From NCBI GenBank assembly GCA_026413225.1, contig CM048552.1, positions 190,312,053-190,376,052 of the forward strand: DNA of 64,000 bases. Reading direction: 5' to 3'. Position 1 is the stretch's first letter. The number at the start of each line of letters is the position of its first letter. The position numbers and the translations under genes are program-made. This stretch comes from Otis tarda. Lineage: Eukaryota > Chordata > Aves > Otidiformes > Otididae. The notes under the pieces were generated by a model. That model worked only from the letters and a program-made list of their open reading frames with translations, was not told where the DNA came from and did no database searches. Below, in pieces: positions 36,081 through 46,720 of this stretch.

Positions 36081-39000
36081 GCTGAATAGCTGCTCCTGAA
36101 GATTTCCCTGCTGTTTTCTGGGACTGACACTGGTGTGAAAAATGTCAAATGGTTAAAAATCTCAACATGATTGTCAAAGATGGTGATCTATAATACCATC
36201 TATACGTAGTGCAGCCAGCTCTACACATTGCATAAATTCTGCCTTCTGCGCAGAGAAGAAATTAGGAAGAGCAGTTTCCAGGAGACAAAAATAAGATCTC
36301 TTTCAGAAGAGAAGTAGTAATTTAAAATCAAAACATTCTTCCTTGCATTGATGCTGCAATGATGCTTTGTCCATTCTGGTTACAGTTCATCATCAAGCAG
36401 GTTGGAAACTGCAAAGATTATATGTACATTCTGAAAATGCCCTGTGAGATGTTTAGCTGTGGAGCTTGACTTCAAAGTGGACAAAACGCTATGGTCAAAA
36501 TCTGTGTGCTTGACCCTACTTAGGGCTGGTGAATATGGACTGTGAGAGAGGGCCTGTGATTGCACTCAGAGGAAGGTCACAGACTCTGAGCATCTCTCCC
36601 CTGCCTCTACCTACCATGAGATGACAGGAGTCTGGTCCTTCATGGAGCTTCAGAACTAGCAGTACCATAGGTAGCCCTGACTTTCCCCTCCTGTTGCAGC
36701 TTCTTCCACGGTTTTCAGGTGGAAGATCTTCAAGTCCTTTGCTTGCTGGCAGGTTGTGGGGGATCACCCCAAGTACTCAAGCCAGGGAGGAAAGCAGAAA
36801 AGCAGATAAGCTGCACTGATGTGGTCACTAGATAGGAAAGAGGTGCTACAGTGTGGTTCTGCAAATGAGCAGCTCCCAGTTTCAGTGTGTTTCTCCTGTT
36901 TTCTGTGAGTTGGGGAGGGTCTTCAGAAAGACATAGTTGAGCCTTTCCCACTTTTTCTGCCAGGCAGACTTTGGTAGTTGGCTTTGGTTGCAATGGCCCA
37001 TAGTTTTGATAGTGCTGCATCTGAGTTTGACTTCAGGCTGCAGCAGGATGATGGTGTGATACATCTGGGCTGTCACATCTGCCTTGTTGGACCACGTATA
37101 GAGACTTGCTGCTTTCTATTAACTGTGCTTGGCTGAAGTGAGGAGAATAAGCCTGTTTCTCCCCATGCAATGTGACTTCAACTTGATTAAATCAGAGTTT
37201 CTAAGCTTGAAATACTGTTTTCTGCCCTAGTATCACAGTATTATACAACTTAAGTCCACAGAACACAGTTTTTATTGTTTATTTATTTCCTAATAGGAAA
37301 AGGGATAATGCTAGCGCAAACTTTCTTTGGAGATGATGTGTTCGTGCTCTAATATAATGTCATTGAACAAAGTTTCCATTGATAAACTTTTAATATTCTA
37401 GATTTAAAGCAGAAGATTTAGGTTCTTCTTCAGTGTTCAAGAAGAATTAACTTCCTTCTCTGCATTATGCTTTTTACTGAACGCTCTCCAAACTCAGGAC
37501 ACTTTGTAAATGTATGAAAAAAATTATCTGTACTGTAACACATTGATTAAACGGGAGCAAATCACATGGTGGCTTCTGGAAGGTCAGACTGAAATTGAGC
37601 TTGGAACAGAACCTAGACGAGTGCATTTCTAGGCCTAGGGGTTAAATCTATAGAGACCAAATGCTATGGGGTTATGAACCTTCATTCCCTGTTAGGACTT
37701 GGTGCATTAATTAGTCTGTTATGGCTGCTAATTAGCCCTTCTTGCATCTCAGTTTCCAGTCCTGGACTTCTAGGGCTGTGCTTTTCAACCTTTGCTGTCG
37801 CCTCAGAAATGGTCAGTTACAGAAATGTGTGGCTTCTTGTTTTCCCATGGACATTAAAATCTTGCAGATTTTGAATGCTGTAAGGTATTTGAAATAGTAG
37901 TAAATATAGGATTGTGTTCATTAAATGAATTAGAAAATGCAGATTTCAAAGGGTCAAGTGCATTGTGTGTGACAGCGTCTGACTGAAGATAGTACCAGAG
38001 GCGGCTGTGGGACAGCAAGGCTTGCTTCTGCATCGGGTGGAGCAAGGTGGCCGCAGTGACTTTCCTGCTGCAGGACCATGTGTGCTCGCTTATTAGGGGA
38101 TTCAGCCTGTCTGTGCTGCCTGCCAGTGGAGTTCGTTCTCCATAGCCAGCTGGAAAAGGTAAAGGCTGTAGCGGGTAGGCACATTGTGACAAGTTTATAT
38201 GAGTGTATGAGAGAGCAAGCAAAGAGAAGTTACAGGTTGAACCAGGATTTGCAAACGTAACGCTTAATATCACACTGTCTTTCAAAAGATCCAGCATGCT
38301 CTGCAGTGGTTTCACGGTGGTCCTTTTAGATCCAGTAAATATTATGTCTTTTGTTTGTTTATCTTAGGAAGTTACAAAAAAGTACTCCATGACATTGTAT
38401 CTGGAACACTTTCTTCCATCCTGGGGTTTCTTGTTCTTCTTCTCAAGGGGAAAGAGCATGTGTTTCAGTCCATTGGTCACCTAGCTTGATGCTGGGATCC
38501 TGACTGTGCTGCAGTGAAACGTTTCCATGGATTTGTCTATCTGCCTGTTGCTTTTATTTCCTTGGCAAGTGACAATTTGTGCTTGTGAGTGAGAACATGC
38601 TGACATGGTTATTATGGATCTGTGCTTAGAGGCAAATGAAGAGCATGATGAAGACAGAGCATTTCCTGTTTCCTACCAAATAAGAAAAGATTTCAGTCTG
38701 AGAGACAAATCTATTTTCTGAGAGCCTGTGTCCCAAATGTCTCACTTCAAACCTTAGGCAGCTCCAGACTTTGGCTACTGTAAATTGACATAATGCACAG
38801 ATTCAATTGCAAGTTCTATTTTGAGTGGAAAAAATCCCTAATTTAAATGCAGTGGATCAAATCCTCAGAGGTTGCAAAGGCTGGGCAATGGTTTTCTCAT
38901 CTCTCTCTCCCCCTCATTCTTGTCTGCAACAACAAAAGAAGACCCTGGCAAGTTTGTGTTTCTGCGGAAAAGGTCGTTTAGTAGACGTGCTACTCCATGT

Positions 39001-40719
39001 CAGGCAACCTGCACAGGAAGAGCTCAGTGCTTTGTCTAGACTGTCTGCATATTTCTTGACATGAATAAGAGTTGGCCTTTATTGCTTGCTTCATCTCATC
39101 CCTATGTTATACTTGGGTAAAGCTTCATCTGTGAGATAAGAAGAGACTTGATGGAGATGGCTGGTTTTGTGCAGTGGAGCGAGTGGTCATTCCAGCTTCG
39201 TGGTAACCCCAGAAAGTAGGTAAGATAGCAGTAGTATGAAAATGGCATGTAGTGTTAGTGGAAAAAATGAGCTATTGCTCATTGTCCCCTTTCATATAAC
39301 CAAGTAATCTCTGTTCATCATTTCTTGTTACCCTTCGACCTCTTGTCACACTGATATTAAGCCTGTTATGTGAAGGAAATGTGTTCTGTAAACTCAGGTC
39401 AATTCTTAATGGACCGTAATTCAAATGATGAGACACATAATTGGATATAACTTACTCTAATTGACATGCTTTTCCCAGGACAACTCCAGTGCTCAGCCAG
39501 CAGGAGCATGGATGTTATTAACCAGGGCAAGTGTGAAGGACGTCCCACTTTTATGTGTCCTGTTTTGTTTCCCCGAATCAGATGCACGATAACTTTCATC
39601 CAGACAAAATGTCTTTCAGGTCATGTACATGTGAACACCCTCAGCCTCAAAATCAGCCAGAACAACCTACCTTAATTATATTAAATTTGGTTGCTGTTAC
39701 AGGCAATGACAGATAATGAGCAGGCAGTAAAAATTGGGTGACACTACAGGGCATGTGTCTGCTCTGTTTTTCAAGCATTGATCACAGACTCCATCTTTCC
39801 AAAGAGGCTGGTCTTAGGCCAGCATTTAAGAAAGAGTATTTTATATTCTTCAAATTACCAGAAATTTGAAGACCTCATATGTGAAAGGGCAGAAGATAGA
39901 AAAATTATTTCAGAAGGTGCTACTTGTAGCAATAAGAGTGCATTGTGCATTGACTTTTTTTCTCCTTCTAGCTCAGGACTGAAGACTGAAAATATGTTTT
40001 CAGATGATGGACTGCACTGATATTGTATGTTAATCTAATTGACCATATTAAAATTTTACTGCCTTTAGTTTATTTAAATATAGAAGAATAAATATTTCTC
40101 TGAGTAGAGCAGACAAAAGGAGACATTTATTCCTGCAGAGTGGAAAGCTCTCAGGAGCTTTAGAGTCCTTTTTAAAATGTAACTGCAGCAATTGTGAAGG
40201 TTTTTAGTTTTGGAAAGGCTGAAAGTATTTTCTTCTTTTCTTTCTCAGACTCTCAGAGCTGCCAAAGACTACAGTCACCTGTCAGCCAGTGATAAAAGAA
40301 AGGCATTTTCTTAATGGGAATCAGATACTGATTTCATACTCAAGAACAGTCAAAAAGCACAAAAATTTACATGTTCCTATTAAGTCATATTTTTGATGAT
40401 TTATGTTTGTGCCTGTTCCTGATTTCCTGCAAAGCATTAAGTGTCATTCTTACAGTGTGAAAAAGTTGAATGTCACCTACTGTTTTTACCTCCTGAAAGT
40501 CCCCTGCCTGCTTGAATATTTAAAATGAGTCTTAATTCCCATACTTTGTGTAGACATGCTGTTAATTGAGGGGAAAAATTTTGTAGGCCTTTAGGGCAGC
40601 TTCTAGGATCGTTATTTTAATCCCAGAGAGTTTTTTTTTCATTTTGTATGATGGCAAGTGCACTTTCTTCTAGTCTGCACGCACAGATTTCGTCTGCTGT
40701 AATGCTCTGGGTTTCAGCC

Positions 40720-40970
40720 ATTTCCTTACTGCAAATGAATAATGAATAAACTGTGGTTTGAAAGCTAATGGTTCAAGATGAAATCAGAAGCTCATTGCAA
40801 CATGGATGATATTCATTTGTCATTTCCATGGAAACATCTATTTATCAAGACACTGCAGCTAAGACTGTAACAAGAAAGTAAGCAATTTTTGGAATGCAGA
40901 GCTTTTGCTGAGAAGCAGATTTAGCAAATAAATGATAGGATTACACAGGAATGCAACATTATTTTTGGAA
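40720..40970. promoter_or_regulatory. Candidate regulatory block with an RFX-like palindrome
   Basis: The perfect palindrome TTTCCATGGAAA at 40823-40834 extends as CATTTCCATGGAAACATC, close to the X-box form bound by RFX factors. Around it are GAATAATGAATAAA, TTAGCAAATAAATGATAGG and other AT-rich factor-like words. The block is repeat-free. The binding inference is from motif memory only. Confidence 0.28.
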
Positions 40971-41161
40971 TGGGATTTTTTTTTTAAGAATACATAAATC
41001 TTTCACCTCAAAGAGTATGGATTTTGCTGTATTTTGAAAAGTTGAAAAATACCAATAGAATGAGGAACAAAAACTGTAGATATCCTGGGAAATCTCTCTC
41101 ATTCTCACCTGTTGTGGTCCGTATGCCTGAGAGCATGTGGTTGTTCCAGAGCTGTGGAATT

Positions 41162-41222
41162 GCGTGGCCCCCTTATATCCGAACTATGGCAGCATGGCCC
41201 CCTGCCTATAATATCCAACTAT
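41162..41222. repeat. Degenerate tandem duplication of about 30 bp
   Basis: 'gcgtggcccccttatatccgaactatgg' is followed by 'gcatggccccctgcctataatatccaactata'. The second copy has a short insertion. Confidence 0.6.
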
Positions 41223-42349
41223 AAACTTAACTGGGTTTGACAGTTAGTGCTGCTTACCAACAGAAATAATTTTCTGTTAGGTAAATTTGTGATAGAACAA
41301 ACTTATTTCAACATTTTCCTTAACTGAATTTGGGTTAAATCCTTTATTTTTGTTAGTGGGAAGTAGGGGTTTGCAGAAGAGGCACAAAGAGTAGGTGTCA
41401 TTCCTCAGGACCGGGCTCCTCTCTTCTTCTCTCAGACAAATTATGCTTTTCTCATTTAAGTAGTCATAATAGTGCAAGCCTCAATCCTGAAACATTGTTT
41501 AATATATTATTCCACAACAAGCCTGAGTTTTTAGTTTTATGGGTGTAATGCAGTGGACTCAATACTTTTTTTTGTTGCTTTTAAGATAGCTTTAATTGTG
41601 TGCCAGCAGGTAAGCTCAGAGCTTGAGAGGCAACAGAAAGAGCGTCAAAGGCTTTTTTTTCTAACTTCTGTTTATGGTGTGTTTCAGCTTTTTGAGGCAG
41701 GGAAGAGCTTTTCCTGAGCTGGTGCTACTCTGTCCCAGGAATGCCATGTGCCCTTGCAGGGACAGGTAATGATGCAGCAGGGAAAACAGTCTTTTTCCCT
41801 CCCCAGAGTTTGACTGACGTTTCCACAGCCAGATGAAATAATTACCAGTCTTCCTCAGGAACAGGGTCAGGGATAGTTCGGCTTCTGGATATGAGGTTAA
41901 TCAAGCCAGGTTGCTTTGTAGTTTGATGTCCAGGTAAGGCTGGTGAGGAATTTGTTCACAGGGCATAGCCAAAACTGAGAGGGATTGATGGTGGTGAGGA
42001 TTATCTTCTGTAAATTATGGGCACACAGTCTGTTCAGTTATTTATTTCTGTTCCACTTTTTTTTTTTTTATGAAAGTGACTTATACTGTGATTGAGTTTT
42101 TATTTTTTGCCTTTTTAAAGGGAATAAGCTATTTTGGAGCATGCTCATAGCCTGCTGTCAGGAGTTTTTGCTTCTAAACTATATGAGGTCTGCTTATTTT
42201 CCTTTACAATTAGTTTCACAAGTCAGTTTAAAAAGAAAAAACAACAGAATTTTCGGCTTGTTTTTGCAGAATACTTACTGTGGATGTGCCGGTTCCACAA
42301 ATGAAGCACACGTTTACTTCCAGTGTGTTAGCAGTCCTTGTGACATAGG

Positions 42350-42384
42350 GAAGCATTCCATTCTATGATTCTGTGATTCTATAT
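42350..42384 (+). mobile_element. CR1 LINE terminal tail
   Basis: 'ccattctatgattctgtgattctat' is the CR1 terminal repeat in the sense direction. Almost no body precedes it, so either the copy is extremely truncated or the upstream part is too decayed to recognise. Confidence 0.6.
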
Positions 42385-42750
42385 GGATACAAATAGTGCA
42401 ATTTCCTGGTTACACACAGTATGTGTGATAGTATGTACGCTTGAATTGATATCCTCTGGCTGTGGCGATGATGTTCTCCTGTACTACCTCTTGTCCCATG
42501 TTATTATAGAGACAGAAGATGCTTCAGTAGGACCTGATCGTTAGCTCCACTTGTCAAACATGCAGACTCTCCTGCTACTTCTCAAGGGCAGAATATTCTT
42601 TCACTGTCCAAGAGTGAAAAACAGGAGGTGAAGAGTAAGCAGAGAGACAACAGGGTGAGAATAAGGCAATTGAGGCCGCGGATATTAACAGAAAAAAAGA
42701 GCGAGAGTGAGACAGTGATAGCAGGAGAAAGTCAACTGAAGGAAAAAAAA

Positions 42751-42938
42751 TCACAGAATCACAGAATGGTTGAGGCTGAAAGGGTCCTTTGGAGGTCACC
42801 TGGTCCAACCCCCTGCTCAGGACCGTGTCCAGGTGGCTTTTGAGTATCTCTCAGGCTGGAGGCTCTACAGCCTCCCTGAGCAACCTGTGCCAGTGCTCGG
42901 TCACCCTCACATTAAAATCTGTTTCTTGATGTTCAGAA
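42751..42938 (-). mobile_element. CR1 LINE, 3'-end fragment
   Basis: On the + strand it begins TCACAGAATCACAGAATGG and continues 'tgaggctgaaagggtcctttggaggtcacctggtccaacccc', 'ctgagcaacctgtgccagtgctcggtcaccctcac' and 'tttcttgatgttcag'. This is the reverse complement of the CR1 3' UTR. It is one of the youngest-looking CR1 copies in the window and is 5'-truncated. Confidence 0.95.
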
Positions 42939-45479
42939 AAAAGGGGAGAAAGTGTGAAAAACAAATTTCACGCTATGAGCACTAGCTTGGGTGACTGCTC
43001 ATAGGCAAGCATAGCTTTAAGGAAAGCTATGTTCATGCATCTGAAATGTCATAAGGGGAGAAAGGTTTCCTCCTGGGTAGAAATAACAGATTTCTCACCT
43101 TTAAAAAAACCAAAAGTCACTGGTCATGAAGTCCTGCAATGTAAGCTCCCTTGAGGGTGCAGGAGAGTTCATTTATGATCCTTTTGCCCCGTTTATTTCT
43201 CCATTTATGTGCTATTTTTCCCCTTAAGACTCTCTGAATATAAAGATGCTGAGTAGGAAGCCCTAAGTCTCTTTGCTAGAGGCTGTAAACCAATGTATAA
43301 ACAATGTAGAAACCAAAATAAAACTCACACAGGGGATGCTGGGCTGTGCCCGAAGCGGGCTCGGCAGAGCTGCAGCTCCCCCCTGTGAGCGGCCAGGATT
43401 CAAATAGATGTTCAAATGTAATAATGCCAATTTTTATCATTAAATAAACACCTGTAAAACCATGATGAACCAAGTGAGTTTGTCATATGTTGCGGAGCTG
43501 GAGTTTATAGAGCATTTGAAGTCTGCACTGGATAATTAAAATTGAGTGAAGAGCTCTGGAGAGGCTTCAGATGGACGAGGGACTATTTAGCCTCATTTAG
43601 AAGCAGTGTTCACTTCCCTGAATATGCATGGCTGGTCAGGAGGGGAGGCAAGGCTGCAGCGTGCAGTTAGGGTGATGGTTCTTTTTCAAGAGTGAATTCA
43701 TTCTGAAGCGGCCACTAATGAAGTCGGTGAGGCAAGCAATTATCATTGCACGGGAAATATTTTAAAAGATGCCCCAGATAGTAACTTACAGCTTTGTGTT
43801 CTTCTGAGCCTTCGAGTTGGTTGAGCCATTGTGCCATTCCAAACAGCTAGTGGTTTTTCTCTGCTCAAATATTTTCCCACCAACTTTTGGGTTGCTTGAA
43901 AGAAATGAATACATTACTTGGGTGATCAAGTTTCTCTTTGCGGAGGCAAGTCCTAATGTAGTCTGGAGGATCTTTAGATACATCTTATGAATCTCTATGA
44001 GTGCTCTTTTCCACTGCTGTCTGTTTTGTCCCTCTCCTGCACTAATTTGCAGATTTATGAAGTTTTGAGACAATTAGGGATGCAAAGTAAATGTATTTAT
44101 GAAGGTTAACTAGTAAGGCTTCTTTTTAGTGAGACTCTAAGCTGCACCTGTCAGCAGTGAGATACCTCTTGAAGGTAATTTAAAGCACTTGAAGTTTTAC
44201 TCCTGCTCTGAACTACCTTTTTAAAAATCTGCCTGTTTCCATCAAAGAGGTTTCTGTTCATAAAGTTAACTTTTGTGTATACATTCCCTCTGTGTATAAT
44301 AGGAGGAAAAAAAGAAATGCAAATGATTATGACTTAGTTTTAAATGAATGTTAATACATACACTATGCCCAAATTGTGTATTTCCAAGTAAAAAGACTTA
44401 TAAAACACCTTTCTGAGCCCTACCACTGGCCTTACATGGATTCATCGCTGGTGATCCTGAACTCTGGCTCCTATTGAGAGCTTATTCTGGATCCTTAGCT
44501 TATTTCTATGCCAAGTTACTGGTCTGAAGTAGATGAAAGGAATTCAGGAATTTCAGGTTCATTTTTATTATAAGAAGGGAAAACATGCTCACAGCCTCTT
44601 GGTTTCTGCAAAGAAGGGTTGTACTAAAGGCTAATAATCTTGAACAAAAGGCAAAGTAACTACCTCTATAAAAATGCAAAGGGATGGAAAGAAGTATCTT
44701 TGGGGACTAAAAGACTTAACTTGATTTTAAATGGTGGGGAAAGCTCAAGTAAGGGTGTGTGTTTGAGGTATTTTTTGCTATGTTAGTCTGTTGCCTATTA
44801 TAAATTTGCTAGAAAATTGTAATTATGCAGTTAATACAAAACAAATGCATCTCATATAGGTTGCTGCCTAACTATGCAGAGCACCCTTGAACAGTTACAC
44901 CCTTGGCAGCGCTCTGCAAGCATGGCTATGAAACTCTGATTTTTTTCTGTATTCATATTCCCCTTTTTCAGGTTTTCCTTTAAGCAACAAAAAGACTTAA
45001 ACTTTGGATTCCAATATTAAGCTGTTACTGAAGTATCTTGTAAGAAAGAAAAGGGTCTCATATTTTTTCCGAAGCATTACCTGCGCTTGCTGAAAGTAAT
45101 TAACAACACTTCCAAACTAATGAGGCCAGGCTGAGTAACTGGAGCCTTGCCATTAACATAAGTAAGAGTGCTTCTCCCCTGTCACATGCCTAATGTTTGT
45201 GAATATCATTCAAGGACTCCTTGAAGAGTCCCAGGACTAGCTCATAATTACTTCCATCCCCATCAGAGTGTGTCACCATCTGTGGGCTGTATAGTCGGTT
45301 CCTTCTTGCTGCTTTTGTCTGACTTGATAATTATTTTTTTTAATTCTGCAACAAATGACCCAGCTTCGACAGTTCGTGTATCCACAGCTCTATCTTTGAT
45401 CTCAGGTGGTTAAGATACTTATGTTTTTCCCCTCTTTGCTTCTGGGCTGGCAACTTAGTTCTTTCAGTTTCTCGGTTAA

Positions 45480-45523
45480 CAAAAAAAACCCTCAAAAAAA
45501 CCAAAACGCAACAACAACAAAAC
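45480..45523. repeat. A-rich low-complexity tract with (CAA)n
   Basis: Runs of A interrupted by C lead into CAACAACAACAAAACC. Confidence 0.8.
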
Positions 45524-46379
45524 CATATGCAAGCACAGAACAAAGATTCTGTGAGGCTATGACATTTCACAGACATACCTAAATTTGGACAAACATTCAT
45601 CTGGTGTTGGCTTTTTTTTTTTCTTATAGGCCAGACGTTTTCTGGTTCATTATGTTGGCAGTTACAAATTGTATCCTGGGATCTTTAGATGCATTGATAT
45701 TGATACACATGGGATGTGTAGAGAAATGTAGATGGATTTAATTCAGTTTCCTGAGTTTTTCTGGATGCAAACAATGAACTTAGATGCAGTGTGGAGACCA
45801 GTTGTCCTCCTGGGGATCTGGCCCTTTGTGCTGCAGAAAAGCATCAGTGAGGGAAAAGGAAATTCAGAAACACAGCAGTGCACTGTCACAGGTGAAATTG
45901 CTTTTGGTGCAAATTTCCCTTCCCAACATGGTACTGTTTTCTGTTATTACGTTTTTCTTTCTCAAACATATCTGCACCTAGCAGCCTCCTGTATCACCAA
46001 TACACTAAATTCTTCTGTTTGTGGCCTGACTTCTCTCGTGTTTCTTTATTGCATCATTCCCTAAAAGATGTAGGATCTCAGAAATAAAGGAATTTGCACT
46101 GAAGGCTAATAAGTTTGAGTTCATAATAGGTAGTAGAATCAGAACATTGGTGATACAAGTCGAAAGACAGAAGATTACAGAGTTTTGTAAGGAATAGCCA
46201 AGGTGCTGAATGGTTTGCTGGACTTGGGGCCTCCAGTTCAATAAGTTATATGGGGCTGCGGTGCCTAAGCACAGATTGTTTCATCGTTTTGATTTCATTT
46301 GGTTTTTGAGTCAGTTCTTCAAATGTTTGTTAAATTGTATATCATTTCCAAGCGCATCTGGCAAATATTTTTGGTACGA

Positions 46380-46720
46380 CTATTGCACATAAGCAGTGCT
46401 GCACAGCCAGCAGAGATGTGCATCTGCATCAGGGTGTCAGTTTGATGTATTTTATTATGTCAAAAAGGATCAAAACACTTCCAAATTCCTTTGGCACTTA
46501 TTACATATCCACATGTTTCTTCTAAGCTATGCTACAGCTTAAAATAAGCCACCCTAAAGGTGCACAGATGAGGATGAACTTTTCTAGTAATTAAGCATGA
46601 ATGCAACGCTCTTTGCTTGTGGAATCTATAAATACACAGCTGTCGTGTCAGTGATGAATGTGAGAGGGTTGTATGGCAGCCAAATATTTTCCTTTACATT
46701 TTCTTAGGCAACAAGTATAT
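46380..46720. promoter_or_regulatory. Candidate conserved non-coding element / enhancer
   Basis: The block is repeat-free with a mixture of 'aataagcc', 'cctttggcac', 'ccacatgt', 'gtaattaagcatgaatgcaac' and 'tctataaatacac' words. These resemble NFI, E-box, homeodomain and TEAD/MEF2-type sites. This clustering is typical of developmental enhancers in neuronal gene introns, but conservation is not demonstrable from one sequence. Confidence 0.28.

Larger units (their letters stand above)
29611..42349. other. Unique intron sequence with short tandem duplications
   Basis: It holds the 44-bp and 70-bp duplications, the MIR-like relic, the (CAAAA)n repeat, a CpG-dense spot at 35400-35680 and the RFX-like palindrome block at 40.8 kb. 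Frames of 122-153 codons (33408-33776, 35570-35968, 37854-38315) show no domain or splice structure and are treated as chance. Confidence 0.6.

Noticed and set aside
37854..38315. 153-codon - strand frame
   Set aside because: It has a leucine- and serine-rich random composition, no domain, and another frame overlaps it on the same strand.
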